Notes under the pieces: model-generated
Databases searched by the model: none
Seen by the model: the letters and a program-made list of their open reading frames with translations, nothing else
Told to the model about the DNA's origin: nothing
Assembly: GCF_000834655.1 (NCBI RefSeq)
Contig: NZ_JXQQ01000044.1
Location: 62,001 to 126,000 of the forward strand
Source: Variovorax paradoxus
GTDB taxonomy: Bacteria > Pseudomonadota > Gammaproteobacteria > Burkholderiales > Burkholderiaceae_C
Direction of reading: 5' to 3'
DNA: 64,000 bases
Position numbers and translations under genes: made by a program
Shown here: piece by piece, positions 51,415 through 60,633 of the stretch
Layout of the letters: every line of letters starts with the position of its first letter
Position numbering within the stretch: position 1 is the first letter of the stretch

Positions 51415-53619
51415 TTGCCAACAAGGTCTCCCATTTCTCCAGCCAGTCCTGCCCCAGATACGGACGCCCCGGCCGCCGGTAGCGTCCCTCTGCCGCCGCC
51501 TGAGAGCGCGCCGGCAGGCCTGGTGTGGCGTATCGACATCGCCGTGCAGACGCCGGCACATGCCGCACTCGGCGATCTGCTGAGCTACGCCGGCACGGCG
51601 CCGCTCGTGCCCGGCACGCTGGTGCGGGTGCCGCTGGGCCGGCGCGAGGTGCTGGGCGTGGTCTGGAACGAACCCGTCTCGCTGGACGGCGCAGAGCCCG
51701 ACATGGCCCTCAAGCCCGTGGGCGCCGCCCTCGACGCGCTGGCGCCGCTCGGCCAGGCCTGGCGCGATCTCGTGGCCTTTGCCGCCCGCTACTACCAGCG
51801 CTCCATCGGCGAGATCGCCCTGGCGTCCCTGCCGCCGCAGTTGCGCGACCTGACGGCGACGCAGCTCGCGCGCCGCCTCAAGCGCAAGACAACGACCGGA
51901 CCCGTCGCCCAGACGGCCGAAGCCGCCAACCTGATCGCGCTGAGCGCGGAGCAGACGGCGGCGCTGGCCCGCATCGAGTCCGAGAGCGGCACGTTCCTGC
52001 TGGTGGGCAGCACCGGTAGCGGCAAGACCGAGGTCTACCTGCGCTGCGTGGCCGACCTGCTCGCACGCGACCCCGAGGCGCAGGCGCTGGTGATGGTGCC
52101 CGAGATCAACCTCACGCCGCAGCTGGAAGCGCGCTTCAAGGCCCGCTTCGGCGACGAGGCGGTGGTGTCGCTGCACAGCGGCATGACGAATCCGCAGCGC
52201 CTGGCGAGCTGGCTCGCCGCGCACAGCGGCGCCGCGCGCATCGTGCTGGGCACGCGCATGGCGGTGTTCGCGTCGATCCCGGGGCTGAAGCTGATCGTGG
52301 TCGACGAGGAACACGACCCGAGTTACAAGCAGCAGGAAGGCGCGCGTTATTCCGCGCGCGACCTGGCCGTCTGGCGCGGCCAGCGCGAAGGCGCGAAGGT
52401 GATCCTCGGTTCGGCCACGCCTTCGCTCGAAAGCTGGCACCAGAGCCGCCCCGCCGAAGGCGACGACCCGGGCGGACGCTATGTGCGGCTGGAGATGCCA
52501 TCGCGCATCGGCGCGGGCGAGCTGCCCGCGGTGCGGCTGGTCGACATGAACCTGCAGCCGCCCAAGACGGTGCTCTCGGGCGCGCTGCTCGACGCCATCG
52601 GCCAGCGCATCGCGCGCGGCGAGCAGAGCATGATCTTCCTGAACCGCCGCGGCTACGCACCGGTGCTGGCCTGCGGCGACTGCGGCTGGAAGAGCGAATG
52701 CCCGCACTGCAGCGCCTATCGCGTGTTCCACAAGATCGACCGCACCCTGCGCTGCCACCACTGCGGCTTCACCGAGCGGGTGCCGCGCGCCTGCCCGGCC
52801 TGCGGCAACCCCGACATCGCACCCGTGGGCCGCGGCACCGAGCGGCTCGAGGAGCACCTGGCCGAACTGTTCGCCGCGGTGAAGCGCCCCGACGGCAGCG
52901 CGGTGCGCATCGCGCGCATCGACGCCGACAGCACCAAGAAGCAGGGCGCGCTCGAATCGCAACTCGCGGCCGTGCATGCGGGCGAGGTCGACGTGCTGGT
53001 CGGCACGCAGATGATCGCCAAGGGCCACGACTTCCGGCGCATCACGCTGGTGGCGGCGGTGAACCCCGACGGCGCGCTGTTCTCCAGCGATTTCCGCGCG
53101 CCCGAGCGGCTGTTCAGCCTGCTGATGCAATCGGCCGGCCGCGCGGGCCGCGACGCCGCCTACCTCGCCGCGCAGGGCACGACCGCCGAGATGTGGATCC
53201 AGACCTTCCACTCGCAGCACCCCCTTTTCATGGCGCTGCGCAAGCACGACTACGCCGCGTTCGCGAAACAGCAGCTCGACGAGCGCCAGGCGGCCGCGAT
53301 GCCGCCCTTCGCGTTCCAGGCGCTGCTGCGTGCCGATGCGCGCGAGCAGTCGGTGGCGCAGGCCTTCCTGAACACCGCGGCCGATGCGGCCGAGAAACTG
53401 CCGGGCGCCGACATCGTCACCCGCTATCCCGCGGTGCCGCTGTCGATCCAGCGGGTGGCCGACGTGGAGCGTGCGCAGATGCTCATCGAGAGCCCCTCGC
53501 GCGCCGCGCTGCAGCGATTGCTCGCAAGCTGGCAGCCGCTGCTGCACGAGCTGCGGCGCACGCCCGAGGGCAAGGGCGTGATCCGCTGGCTGATCGACGT
53601 CGATCCGCACAGCATCTGA
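51415..53619 (+). CDS. priA: Primosomal replication protein N' (PriA helicase)
   Basis: A 734-residue replication-restart helicase. An N-terminal DNA-binding domain (IDIAVQTPAHAALGDLLSYA, LVRVPLGRREVLGVVW) comes first, then Walker A GSTGSGKTE near residue 199 and VVDEEHDPSYKQQEGARYSAR with the DEEH box near 296. The zinc-binding insertion has eight cysteines (CGDCGWKSECPHC and CHHC...CPAC, about 420-467). Then come VLVGTQMIAKGHDF and the C-terminal domain. The start is uncertain. TTG 51415 gives a 30-residue Ser/Pro-rich lead with no clear ribosome site, and a downstream GTG would remove it. It follows hemE across an AT-rich gap. Confidence 0.95.
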   Translation: MPTRSPISPASPAPDTDAPAAGSVPLPPPESAPAGLVWRIDIAVQTPAHAALGDLLSYAGTAPLVPGTLVRVPLGRREVLGVVWNEPVSLDGAEPDMALKPVGAALDALAPLGQAWRDLVAFAARYYQRSIGEIALASLPPQLRDLTATQLARRLKRKTTTGPVAQTAEAANLIALSAEQTAALARIESESGTFLLVGSTGSGKTEVYLRCVADLLARDPEAQALVMVPEINLTPQLEARFKARFGDEAVVSLHSGMTNPQRLASWLAAHSGAARIVLGTRMAVFASIPGLKLIVVDEEHDPSYKQQEGARYSARDLAVWRGQREGAKVILGSATPSLESWHQSRPAEGDDPGGRYVRLEMPSRIGAGELPAVRLVDMNLQPPKTVLSGALLDAIGQRIARGEQSMIFLNRRGYAPVLACGDCGWKSECPHCSAYRVFHKIDRTLRCHHCGFTERVPRACPACGNPDIAPVGRGTERLEEHLAELFAAVKRPDGSAVRIARIDADSTKKQGALESQLAAVHAGEVDVLVGTQMIAKGHDFRRITLVAAVNPDGALFSSDFRAPERLFSLLMQSAGRAGRDAAYLAAQGTTAEMWIQTFHSQHPLFMALRKHDYAAFAKQQLDERQAAAMPPFAFQALLRADAREQSVAQAFLNTAADAAEKLPGADIVTRYPAVPLSIQRVADVERAQMLIESPSRAALQRLLASWQPLLHELRRTPEGKGVIRWLIDVDPHSI

Positions 53620-53669
53620 GCCGGTTGTCCTGCACGGCGCGCATGCGGGCGGCGCCAAGGTCTTCCAGC

Positions 53670-54569
53670 ATGAACACCTCACTCGCCACCACGGCCCGCC
53701 GAATGGGCTTCGGCGCCCTCCTTCTGGCGGCTTCGATGCTGGCTTCGGCGCAGCAGCCGCCCGCGCCACCCGCCCCGCCTGCAACCGGCCCGGCGGCCGA
53801 GTTGCGCGCCAAGCTGCAGTCGCTCGCGCCGCAACTCGAGCGCAACGCCTTCCGTCGCCCGCTCGCACTCGAATCGAGCGAAGCCGCGGACCGGCTGAGC
53901 GGTGACGTCTATGCGCTGGTGGATCATCCGTTCGCCCGTGTGAGCGGCGCGCTGCGGGAGCCCGCCGCGTGGTGCCAGGTGCTGATGCTTCACCTGAACA
54001 CCAAGCATTGCGCGGTCAAGGGCGGCGGCTCCACGCTGGCGGTCGCCATCGGGCGCAAGTTCGACCAGCCGATCGCGGACGCGCAGGCGATCGCCTTTGC
54101 CTACACGCTGGGCAAGTCCGACGAGAACTACCTGAACGTTCGCCTGAGCGCAGACACCGGACCGCTCTCCACGCGCGACTACAGCATCGTGTTCGAGGCC
54201 TCGCCTGCGGACGGCGGCAAGACCGCGATCCACCTGCGCTATGCGTACGCCTACGGCACCGCCGCACGGCTCGCGATGAAGGGCTACCTCGCCACGCTCG
54301 GCAGCGACAAGGTCGGCTTCACGCCCGCGGGTCAAGGCGGCTACATCGGCGGCGTGCGGGGCGTGGTGGAGCGCAACACCATGCGCTACTACCTCGCGAT
54401 CGACAGCTACCTCGATGCGCCCGGCGCGGCGCAGCTGGAGCAGCGCCTCGCGGCTTGGTTCGATGCGACGGAGCAGTACGCCAGGCAGCTCCACGAGATC
54501 GACAAGAGCGACTACCTCACGATGAAGCGCCACGAGTTCCAGCGCCTGCAGCAGCCAGCGGCGTCCTGA
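53670..54569 (+). CDS. Exported protein of unknown function
   Basis: A 299-residue protein with a signal peptide (MGFGALLLAASMLASA, cleavage before QQPPAPP at about residue 28) and a short Pro-rich linker. The mature part of about 250 residues has no membrane segment and mixed alpha/beta character. It contains LSGDVYALVDHPFARVSGAL and several strand-like stretches (KTAIHLRYAYAYG, GVVERNTMRYYLAIDSYL). It has two cysteines (AWCQVLML and KHCAVKG) that could pair. I do not recognise a family. ATG 53670 has AAGG nine bases upstream. It follows priA by 50 bases, possibly in the same transcript. Confidence 0.7.
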   Translation: MNTSLATTARRMGFGALLLAASMLASAQQPPAPPAPPATGPAAELRAKLQSLAPQLERNAFRRPLALESSEAADRLSGDVYALVDHPFARVSGALREPAAWCQVLMLHLNTKHCAVKGGGSTLAVAIGRKFDQPIADAQAIAFAYTLGKSDENYLNVRLSADTGPLSTRDYSIVFEASPADGGKTAIHLRYAYAYGTAARLAMKGYLATLGSDKVGFTPAGQGGYIGGVRGVVERNTMRYYLAIDSYLDAPGAAQLEQRLAAWFDATEQYARQLHEIDKSDYLTMKRHEFQRLQQPAAS

Positions 54570-54600
54570 AGCGACGCGCGCATTCCAACAACTCGGGTAC

Positions 54601-54813
54601 TCAGTGGTAGCCGGTGGGCTCCTTGCCCATGTCCACGTAGCGCAATTCGCGGTGGTGCCGGCGCCGCGCGATGCTGCCCGGCCATGCGAACACCACGAGG
54701 CTCAACGCAGCCAGCGCGATCGAAGCCGCGGTGCCGAGCGCACCCACATGCCAGACCCACGCCACGCCGGCGAGCCAGGCGACCCACAACATGATGCGAA
54801 CCAGTATTGCCAT
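54601..54813 (-). CDS. Small membrane protein of unknown function
   Basis: A 70-residue protein with two hydrophobic segments (about 3-22 and 27-45), then a basic RRRHHRELRYVDMGKEPTGYH tail, which suggests a cytoplasmic C-terminus. No family was recognised. It lies convergent to the unknown exported gene and is bounded on its upstream side by a 234-base gap. Codon use looks like that of its neighbours, so it is likely a real gene. Confidence 0.6.
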   Translation of the reverse strand: MAILVRIMLWVAWLAGVAWVWHVGALGTAASIALAALSLVVFAWPGSIARRRHHRELRYVDMGKEPTGYH

Positions 54814-55047
54814 CGGACGCCCCTATTCACACCGTTGACCGGAAGCCACTTTAGCAGCGCATCTGCAAACTCAAGCATTCATCTGAAGAGATAAGGGTTC
54901 CTATGACTTACGGCCTGCCCTTGCCTACCTGGAAATAATTGGAAAAAACAGTTGACGCGGCGCGGTGACGCTGCTCAAGCTGCCAATGCGCGAACTCCTC
55001 CGCGAGTTTCGCGTTCCAGGCAAGCTCGTTTACACGCAAAGGTCGCC

Positions 55048-55740
55048 GTGAAATCGTCGTCTCTTCTTGGTTGGGTACCCACAATTGCGTGCGTCGCCGC
55101 CCTCATCGGCACACCCGCCGCCGCGGCGGACATCGCACTGCAAGGCCGCGAACTGGTGGTCTCGGGCATGCTCGACGGAAGCGCGATCAAGACCTTCACG
55201 GACCACTTGGCGAGCGGCACGGTGCGCACCGTGGTGTTCGAGGATCTCTCCGGCGGCACCGCCGATGCGGCGGGCGCGTTTGCCGACGCGATTCGCGCGA
55301 GCGGCGTCGACACCGAGATCCGCGGCCAATGCATGGCCGCCTGCGCCTACGCGTTCCTTGCGGGCAAGACCCATCGATTCGGTTACGGCTTCCAGGTCAA
55401 CGGCATCCTGCTGCCGGTGGCCGTGCGGCCCACGGCGGCCGAGCTGGCCGTGCGCTGGCGCGGCGAGGAAGCCCACAAGACACTGGCCGACTTCACGCCC
55501 GCAACCGCCACCACGGCGGGCACGGCGACGGCCAAGCCGGTGGAGGCCAGTGTCCCGTCCACCAAAGACGCCCGGGACAACTGGCAGCCCGACCACGGCG
55601 TGCTCTTCACCGCGAGCCCCACGCTCTTCGGGCGCATCTACAACGCCTATTACTGCGACGGCACGCAGGGCCGCGATTTCTCCAAGTGCGAGCGGCTGTC
55701 CGACGCAGATCCGTACAAGCTCGGCGTCCTCACGCCGTAG
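55048..55740 (+). CDS. Exported ClpP/crotonase-fold-like protein of unknown function
   Basis: At 230 residues from GTG 55048, preferred because CAAAGG lies six bases upstream and it gives a compact signal peptide (LLGWVPTIACVAALIGTPAAAA). A longer TTG start adds 32 residues before the signal and is unlikely. The mature part has TVVFEDLSGGTADAAGAFADAIRASG and IRGQCMAACAYAFLAGKTHRFG. This resembles periplasmic ClpP-like proteins, where the serine sits in a C-S-A-C turn. Here that turn is CMAAC, so the nucleophile is lacking. Four cysteines are present in two groups. The function is unknown. Confidence 0.65.
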   Translation: MKSSSLLGWVPTIACVAALIGTPAAAADIALQGRELVVSGMLDGSAIKTFTDHLASGTVRTVVFEDLSGGTADAAGAFADAIRASGVDTEIRGQCMAACAYAFLAGKTHRFGYGFQVNGILLPVAVRPTAAELAVRWRGEEAHKTLADFTPATATTAGTATAKPVEASVPSTKDARDNWQPDHGVLFTASPTLFGRIYNAYYCDGTQGRDFSKCERLSDADPYKLGVLTP

Positions 55741-55748
55741 CGCGCACC

Positions 55749-56768
55749 TCAGCGCAGCAGCCCCACCGCCAGCGGAAAACTGAAGAAGGCCGCCACCGTC
55801 GTCCACAGGATGATGCGTGCGATGCGCCCGTTGTCGGCGCCGAAGCGCTCGGCCAGCATCGACACATTGCTCGCGCTCGGCAGCGCCGCGACCAGCACGA
55901 TCGCCACCAGTGCCGCGTGCGACAGCGGCAGCCCCAGCGCGATGGCCCCGGCACCCAGCCCCCACACCAGCAGCGGGTGCAGCAGCAGCTTCACCGCCAC
56001 CACCGGCAGCACATCGGCCAGCGGCGCCTTGCGCGCGGCGGCGCCTCCGGTTCCCATGGCCTGGGCCACCGCGGCGCTGGCCACGTGCTCGCGCTCGAGC
56101 AACGCGGAGCGCGCCAGCACCGCGCCGATGGTGAAGAGCGCCACCGGCGAGGCCGCGTCCGCCAGCATGGCCACGGTGCGGTCGATGGGCCCCGGCAATT
56201 GCCAGCGTGCCGCCGACAGCAGCACGCCCAGCAGGATCGACCACGGCATCGGATTGAAAACGATGCCGCGCAGCGCCTTGCGCGCCGCCTGCGATGCACC
56301 GTGGCGCCCCGCGCCACCTGCCCCGTCCAGCCGCGACAGCGCGATGCACAGCGACGAGGTCACCACGAGGTCGAACGCGATCGTGATGATCATCGGCCCG
56401 GCCGCCTGCGCGCCCAGGATCGCCACCAGCAGCGGCACGCCCATGAAGCCGGTGTTCGGAAAGGCCGCCACCAGCGCGCCGAAAGCCGCGTCGTTCCAGC
56501 CGATGCGTGCGTTGCGGGTCAGCAGCACCACGCCCGCCACCACGGCCAGCGCGCATGCGCCCCAGACGAGTGCGACGCTGCCATCGAGCAATTGCGTGAT
56601 CGGCGTGCCGGCGCCGAAGCGCAGCAGCATGCACGGCAGCGCGAAATACAGCACGAAGGTGTTGAGGCCGGGAATCGCCTCCAGCGGCAGGAGGCGGGCG
56701 CGGGCGGCGGCGTAGCCGGCCGCGATCAGCGCGAAGAAAGGGAAAGTAACAAGGAATACGGGCAGCAC
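55749..56768 (-). CDS. AEC-family transporter (auxin efflux carrier-like permease)
   Basis: A 339-residue membrane protein with about ten hydrophobic segments in two inverted halves. Motifs include FFALIAAGYAAARARLLPLEAIPGLNTFVLYFALPCML near the start and FGALVAAFPNTGFMGVPLLVAILG, a hallmark of AEC proteins. Bacterial members carry malate, malonate or other small organic acids; this substrate is unknown. It converges with the ClpP-like gene (eight bases) and is divergent from rep with a 123-base gap. Confidence 0.9.
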   Translation of the reverse strand: MLPVFLVTFPFFALIAAGYAAARARLLPLEAIPGLNTFVLYFALPCMLLRFGAGTPITQLLDGSVALVWGACALAVVAGVVLLTRNARIGWNDAAFGALVAAFPNTGFMGVPLLVAILGAQAAGPMIITIAFDLVVTSSLCIALSRLDGAGGAGRHGASQAARKALRGIVFNPMPWSILLGVLLSAARWQLPGPIDRTVAMLADAASPVALFTIGAVLARSALLEREHVASAAVAQAMGTGGAAARKAPLADVLPVVAVKLLLHPLLVWGLGAGAIALGLPLSHAALVAIVLVAALPSASNVSMLAERFGADNGRIARIILWTTVAAFFSFPLAVGLLR

Positions 56769-56891
56769 GGGCCGATTGTCGTTGCCCTTGCCCGGCGTGT
56801 CCTGCCTACAACGTCCGGCGGGCCCGGCCCCGTATCATTGCCCGCTTTGCGCCTGCCGTTCCCCACGGCGTGTTCCCCGTTCCCACCCCCC

Positions 56892-59000
56892 ATGTCCCAC
56901 GGTCTCAATCTCGCGCAGCAAGAAGCGGTCAACTACATGCACGGTCCCTGCCTCGTGCTGGCAGGCGCGGGCTCGGGCAAGACGCGCGTCATCACGCACA
57001 AGATCGGCCGGTTGATCCAGGCCGGCATGGAGCCCCAGCGCATCGCGGCCATCACCTTCACGAACAAGGCGGCGGCTGAAATGCGCGAGCGCGCGAAAGA
57101 CCTGATCGGCCGGGACGCGCGCAAGGTGGTGGTCTGCACCTTCCACGCACTGGGCGTGCGCATGATGCGCGAGGACGGCGCGGTGCTGGGCTTGAAGCCC
57201 GCCTTCAGCATCCTGGACAGCGACGACGTCACCAAGATCCTGAAGGACGCCGGCGGCACCACCGACATCGCCACCGCCCGCATCTGGCAGTGGACCATCA
57301 GCAAGTGGAAGAACATGGGCCTCAACGCCCAGCAGGCCGCCGCCGCCGCGGTGGACGACAACGAGCGCATCACGGCCGAGGTCATGGGCCACTACGAAGA
57401 GCGCCTGCAGGCCTACCAGAGCGTCGACTTCGACGACCTCATCGGCATGCCGCTCAAGCTCCTGCACGACTTTCCCGAAGTGCGCGCCAAGTGGCAGGCC
57501 GCGCTCGGCCACATCCTGGTGGACGAGTACCAGGACACCAACGCCACGCAGTACGAAGTGCTCAAGGCCCTGGCCGGCGACCGCGCCCGCTTCACCGCGG
57601 TGGGCGACGACGACCAGTCGATCTACGGCTGGCGCGGCGCCACGCTGGACAACCTGAAGAAGCTGCCGGTCGACTACCCGACGCTCAAGGTCATCAAGCT
57701 GGAGCAGAACTACCGCTCCACCAGCGCCATCCTGCGTGCGGCCAACAACGTGATCGGCCCCAACCCCAAGCTCTTTCCGAAGACGCTCTTCTCCGAACTG
57801 GGCGAAGGCGAGCCGGTGCGCATCGTCGATGCCGACACCGAACTGCACGAGGCCGAGCGCGCGGTGGCGCGCATCGTGAGCCTGCGCGCGGGCGACGCCA
57901 CCACGCAGGGCACGCAATACAAGGAGTTCCGCGACTTCGCGATCCTGTACCGCGCCAACCACCAGGCGCGCATCTTCGAGCAGGCGCTGCGCCGCGCGCA
58001 GATCCCCTACAAGGTCTCGGGCGGCCAGAGCTTCTTCGACCGCGCCGAGATCAAGGACCTGTGCGGCTGGTTTCGCCTCTGGGTCAACAACGACGACGAC
58101 CCCGCGTTCCTGCGCGCCATCACCACGCCCAAGCGCGGCATCGGCCACACCACGCTCGCGAGCCTGGGCACGTTCGCCAGCCAGTACAAGCTGAGCCTGT
58201 TCGCGGCGCTGTTCAGCCCGTCGCTGCCCAGCGTGATCCCCAAGCGCACGCTCGAAGGCGTGCACGAGTTCGGCCGCTACATCAACGACCTGGAATACCG
58301 CGCGCGCCGCACCATGGGCGCCGAAGACTCGCGCACCTTCATGCTCGACTGGCTCAAGGAGATCGACTACGAGCGCCATCTCTACGAAGGCGAGGACAGC
58401 GAAGCGGCCGCCGCCACGCGCTGGACCAACGTGCTGGAGTTCGTCGACTGGATGTCGCAGCGCGCCGGCGGCTCGCTGGACGACGCATCGGGCGCCAACA
58501 ACAACGACGAAGGAAACGAGCGCAAGAGCCTGCTCGAAGTCGCGCAGACCATCTCGCTGCTCTCGACCATCAGCGAGCGCGAGCAGGACCAGAACGTGGT
58601 CACGCTCTCCACGCTGCATGCCTCCAAGGGCCTGGAGTGGCCGCACGTGCTGCTCATCGGCGTGACCGAGGGGCTGCTGCCCTTCAAGCTGGACGACGAC
58701 AACGGCCGCCAGAAGGTGGTGAGCGACGAGACGACGCAACGCCTGCAGGAAGAGCGCCGCCTGATGTACGTGGGCATCACCCGCGCGCAGCGCAGCCTGG
58801 CCGTGAGCTGGACCAAGAAGCGCAAGCAGGGCCGCGACATGGTGCCCTGCATGCCGAGCCGCTTCATCGCCGAGATGGGCCTGGACAAGGCCACGACCAG
58901 GGAAGACCCGCGCGAGAAGCTCAAGGCGCTGCGCGCCGAGTTCGCGCGCAAGGCACAGGACAGCGCGGCCGCGAAGGCGGCCGCGGCGGCGGCGCCATGA
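56892..59000 (+). CDS. rep: ATP-dependent DNA helicase Rep (UvrD/Rep superfamily 1A)
   Basis: At 702 residues, it starts LNLAQQEAVNYMHGPCLVLAGAGSGKTR (Walker A), much closer to Rep than to UvrD. Other motifs: ITFTNKAAAEMRERA, HILVDEYQDTN (Walker B), GDDDQSIYGWRGA, LEQNYRST, TLHASKGLEWPHV and RLMYVGITRAQRSL. All SF1A motifs are intact. It unwinds 3'-5' and helps forks pass obstacles. The tail is Ala/Lys-rich. The stop overlaps the lipoprotein ATG by four bases. Rep and PriA, both restart factors, are within 6 kb of each other here. Confidence 0.95.
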   Translation: MSHGLNLAQQEAVNYMHGPCLVLAGAGSGKTRVITHKIGRLIQAGMEPQRIAAITFTNKAAAEMRERAKDLIGRDARKVVVCTFHALGVRMMREDGAVLGLKPAFSILDSDDVTKILKDAGGTTDIATARIWQWTISKWKNMGLNAQQAAAAAVDDNERITAEVMGHYEERLQAYQSVDFDDLIGMPLKLLHDFPEVRAKWQAALGHILVDEYQDTNATQYEVLKALAGDRARFTAVGDDDQSIYGWRGATLDNLKKLPVDYPTLKVIKLEQNYRSTSAILRAANNVIGPNPKLFPKTLFSELGEGEPVRIVDADTELHEAERAVARIVSLRAGDATTQGTQYKEFRDFAILYRANHQARIFEQALRRAQIPYKVSGGQSFFDRAEIKDLCGWFRLWVNNDDDPAFLRAITTPKRGIGHTTLASLGTFASQYKLSLFAALFSPSLPSVIPKRTLEGVHEFGRYINDLEYRARRTMGAEDSRTFMLDWLKEIDYERHLYEGEDSEAAAATRWTNVLEFVDWMSQRAGGSLDDASGANNNDEGNERKSLLEVAQTISLLSTISEREQDQNVVTLSTLHASKGLEWPHVLLIGVTEGLLPFKLDDDNGRQKVVSDETTQRLQEERRLMYVGITRAQRSLAVSWTKKRKQGRDMVPCMPSRFIAEMGLDKATTREDPREKLKALRAEFARKAQDSAAAKAAAAAAP

Positions 59001-59443
59001 AGGCGCTGTTCGCGGTCTTCGCCGCGCTCGTCGTCACCGGCTGCGCCACGGTCGATCCCAACTGCCCCGCCGACGCGCGCGACCTGCCCCTGGCATCGCT
59101 CTACGGCCGCTGGGAAGCGCGCTTCGACGGCCTGCCCGCCGTGTCCGTCGTGCACCTCGGCAAGCACCCCGACTACGCCGGCGTGCGCGGCACGATCACG
59201 CGCAATGCCGATGGCGGCAGCGCCAAGCCTTCGGTGGCGCAGCTGGCAGGCGACGTCGACGACGAGGGCGCCCTCTCCATCGACGAATCGCTGGACGGCC
59301 GCGCCATCAGCGGCAACTGGGCCGGTACCTTGCAGCCGCGCTCCTGCGGCCGCGAATTCAGGGGAACGTGGCGCAATGCCGCGGACGAAAGCACGCACCC
59401 GTTCGTGCTGATCAAAACGGACGGTTTGGAAGGAAAAAGATGA
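58997..59443 (+). CDS. Small lipoprotein of unknown function
   Basis: A 148-residue protein with a clear lipoprotein signal ending in LVVTGC (lipidated Cys16). The mature part looks like a small beta-barrel: LYGRWEARFDGL, VHLGKHPDYAGVRGTITRNADG, and ISGNWAGTLQPRSCGREFRGTW. Gly-rich strands and two further cysteines (CP, SCG) are visible. I recognise no named family. It overlaps rep upstream and pldA downstream (ATGA at each), which suggests co-expression with the outer-membrane phospholipase. Confidence 0.72.
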   Translation: MKALFAVFAALVVTGCATVDPNCPADARDLPLASLYGRWEARFDGLPAVSVVHLGKHPDYAGVRGTITRNADGGSAKPSVAQLAGDVDDEGALSIDESLDGRAISGNWAGTLQPRSCGREFRGTWRNAADESTHPFVLIKTDGLEGKR

Positions 59444-60606
59444 CCACTCGCACCTATGCGTTCTCCGCAACGTTCATGACGTTCGCGGCCTGCCTGGGCA
59501 GCGCGGCCGCCTACGCACAAGCCGTCGACAAGCCCGCGAGCCCGCTGGCCGACTCGCAACTCACCTGGCAGCAATGCGCCGCGCTCGGCAACAACAACGA
59601 CGCCCGCCTGGCCTGCTTCGACCGCTGGGCCCAGCAGCAGACGCTGCCCTCGGTGTCGGTGCCTGTCGCGCCGCCCGTGCTGGCCAGCACGCAGGCGCCG
59701 CCGGTGGACGGCACGATTCCCGCCACCCGCGTGATCTCGGTCGCCACCACAGAGGGCTGCCGCGACCGCCAGTATTCGGTGCTCTCGCGCTTCTGGGAGC
59801 TGGAGAACGCGACCGACTGCGGCACCTTCGGCTTTCGCGGCTACCGCCCGCTCAACGTCTCGGTCTCGGCCGCCACCAAGAAGCCGCAGGTGCCCACGTC
59901 GCCCTCGGCCGACCACACCGGCGACCCCATCGCCTACCAGGCCAACGAGATGCGCATCGGCCTGTCGGTGCGCACCAAGCTCGCGCAGGGCATGCTCACG
60001 CAGAACGATCCGGTCAAGAAGGACTCGCTGTGGTTCGCCTATTCGCAGCAGTCGACCTGGCAGCTGTTCAACGGCGCGATCTCGCGGCCTTTCCGCACCA
60101 CCGACCACGAGCCCGAGCTGATGTATGTCTACCCGACCGACTTCAAGCTGCCCGGCGGCTGGCGCTGGCGCTACGCGGGCCTGGGCATCGTGCACCAGTC
60201 GAACGGCCAGACGCTGCCGCTGTCGCGCAGCTGGAACCGCGTCTACCTGATGGGCGGGGCCGAGCTGGGCGACGAGTTCCAGATCACCGGACGCATCTGG
60301 AAGCGCATCTCGGAAGATGCGGCCAAGGACGACAACCCCGACATCGCCGACTACATCGGCCGCGCCGAAGTCACCGGCCGCTGGAACCTGAACCGCGACA
60401 ACACGCTCGGCGTGACGGTGCGCAACAACCTGCGCGACAGCGGCCGCGGCTCGGTGAAGCTCGAATGGCTCAAGGCCATCGGCGATCCGACCAAGAGCAA
60501 CCTGCGCTTCCACACGCAGCTGTTCCACGGCTATGGCGACACGCTGGTGGACTACAACCGCAAGCGAACGGTTTTGAGCATCGGCCTGAGCCTCGTCGAC
60601 TTCTGA
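59440..60606 (+). CDS. pldA: Outer-membrane phospholipase A1
   Basis: A 388-residue protein with a signal peptide (cleavage near AAAYAQ, residue 27). A Pro-rich linker and the OMPLA beta-barrel follow. The catalytic set is visible in VHQSNGQTLPLSRSWNR: H252, S254 and the later asparagine N266 region. N-terminal barrel strands carry NEMRIGLSVRTKLAQG and LWFAYSQQSTWQLFN. The enzyme hydrolyses phospholipids that reach the outer leaflet, after calcium-dependent dimerisation. It is longer than the E. coli enzyme because of an N-terminal domain of about 100 residues with four cysteines. ATG 59440 has AGGAAAAAG upstream. Confidence 0.92.
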   Translation: MTTRTYAFSATFMTFAACLGSAAAYAQAVDKPASPLADSQLTWQQCAALGNNNDARLACFDRWAQQQTLPSVSVPVAPPVLASTQAPPVDGTIPATRVISVATTEGCRDRQYSVLSRFWELENATDCGTFGFRGYRPLNVSVSAATKKPQVPTSPSADHTGDPIAYQANEMRIGLSVRTKLAQGMLTQNDPVKKDSLWFAYSQQSTWQLFNGAISRPFRTTDHEPELMYVYPTDFKLPGGWRWRYAGLGIVHQSNGQTLPLSRSWNRVYLMGGAELGDEFQITGRIWKRISEDAAKDDNPDIADYIGRAEVTGRWNLNRDNTLGVTVRNNLRDSGRGSVKLEWLKAIGDPTKSNLRFHTQLFHGYGDTLVDYNRKRTVLSIGLSLVDF

Positions 60607-60633
60607 TCTCCTTCTTATCCGCAGGCGAAAAAC

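Noticed and set aside
54952-55047. TTG start extending the ClpP-like exported protein by 32 residues
   Set aside because: The extension would put a charged segment before the signal peptide, and no ribosome site precedes it. GTG 55048 has CAAAGG at good spacing.
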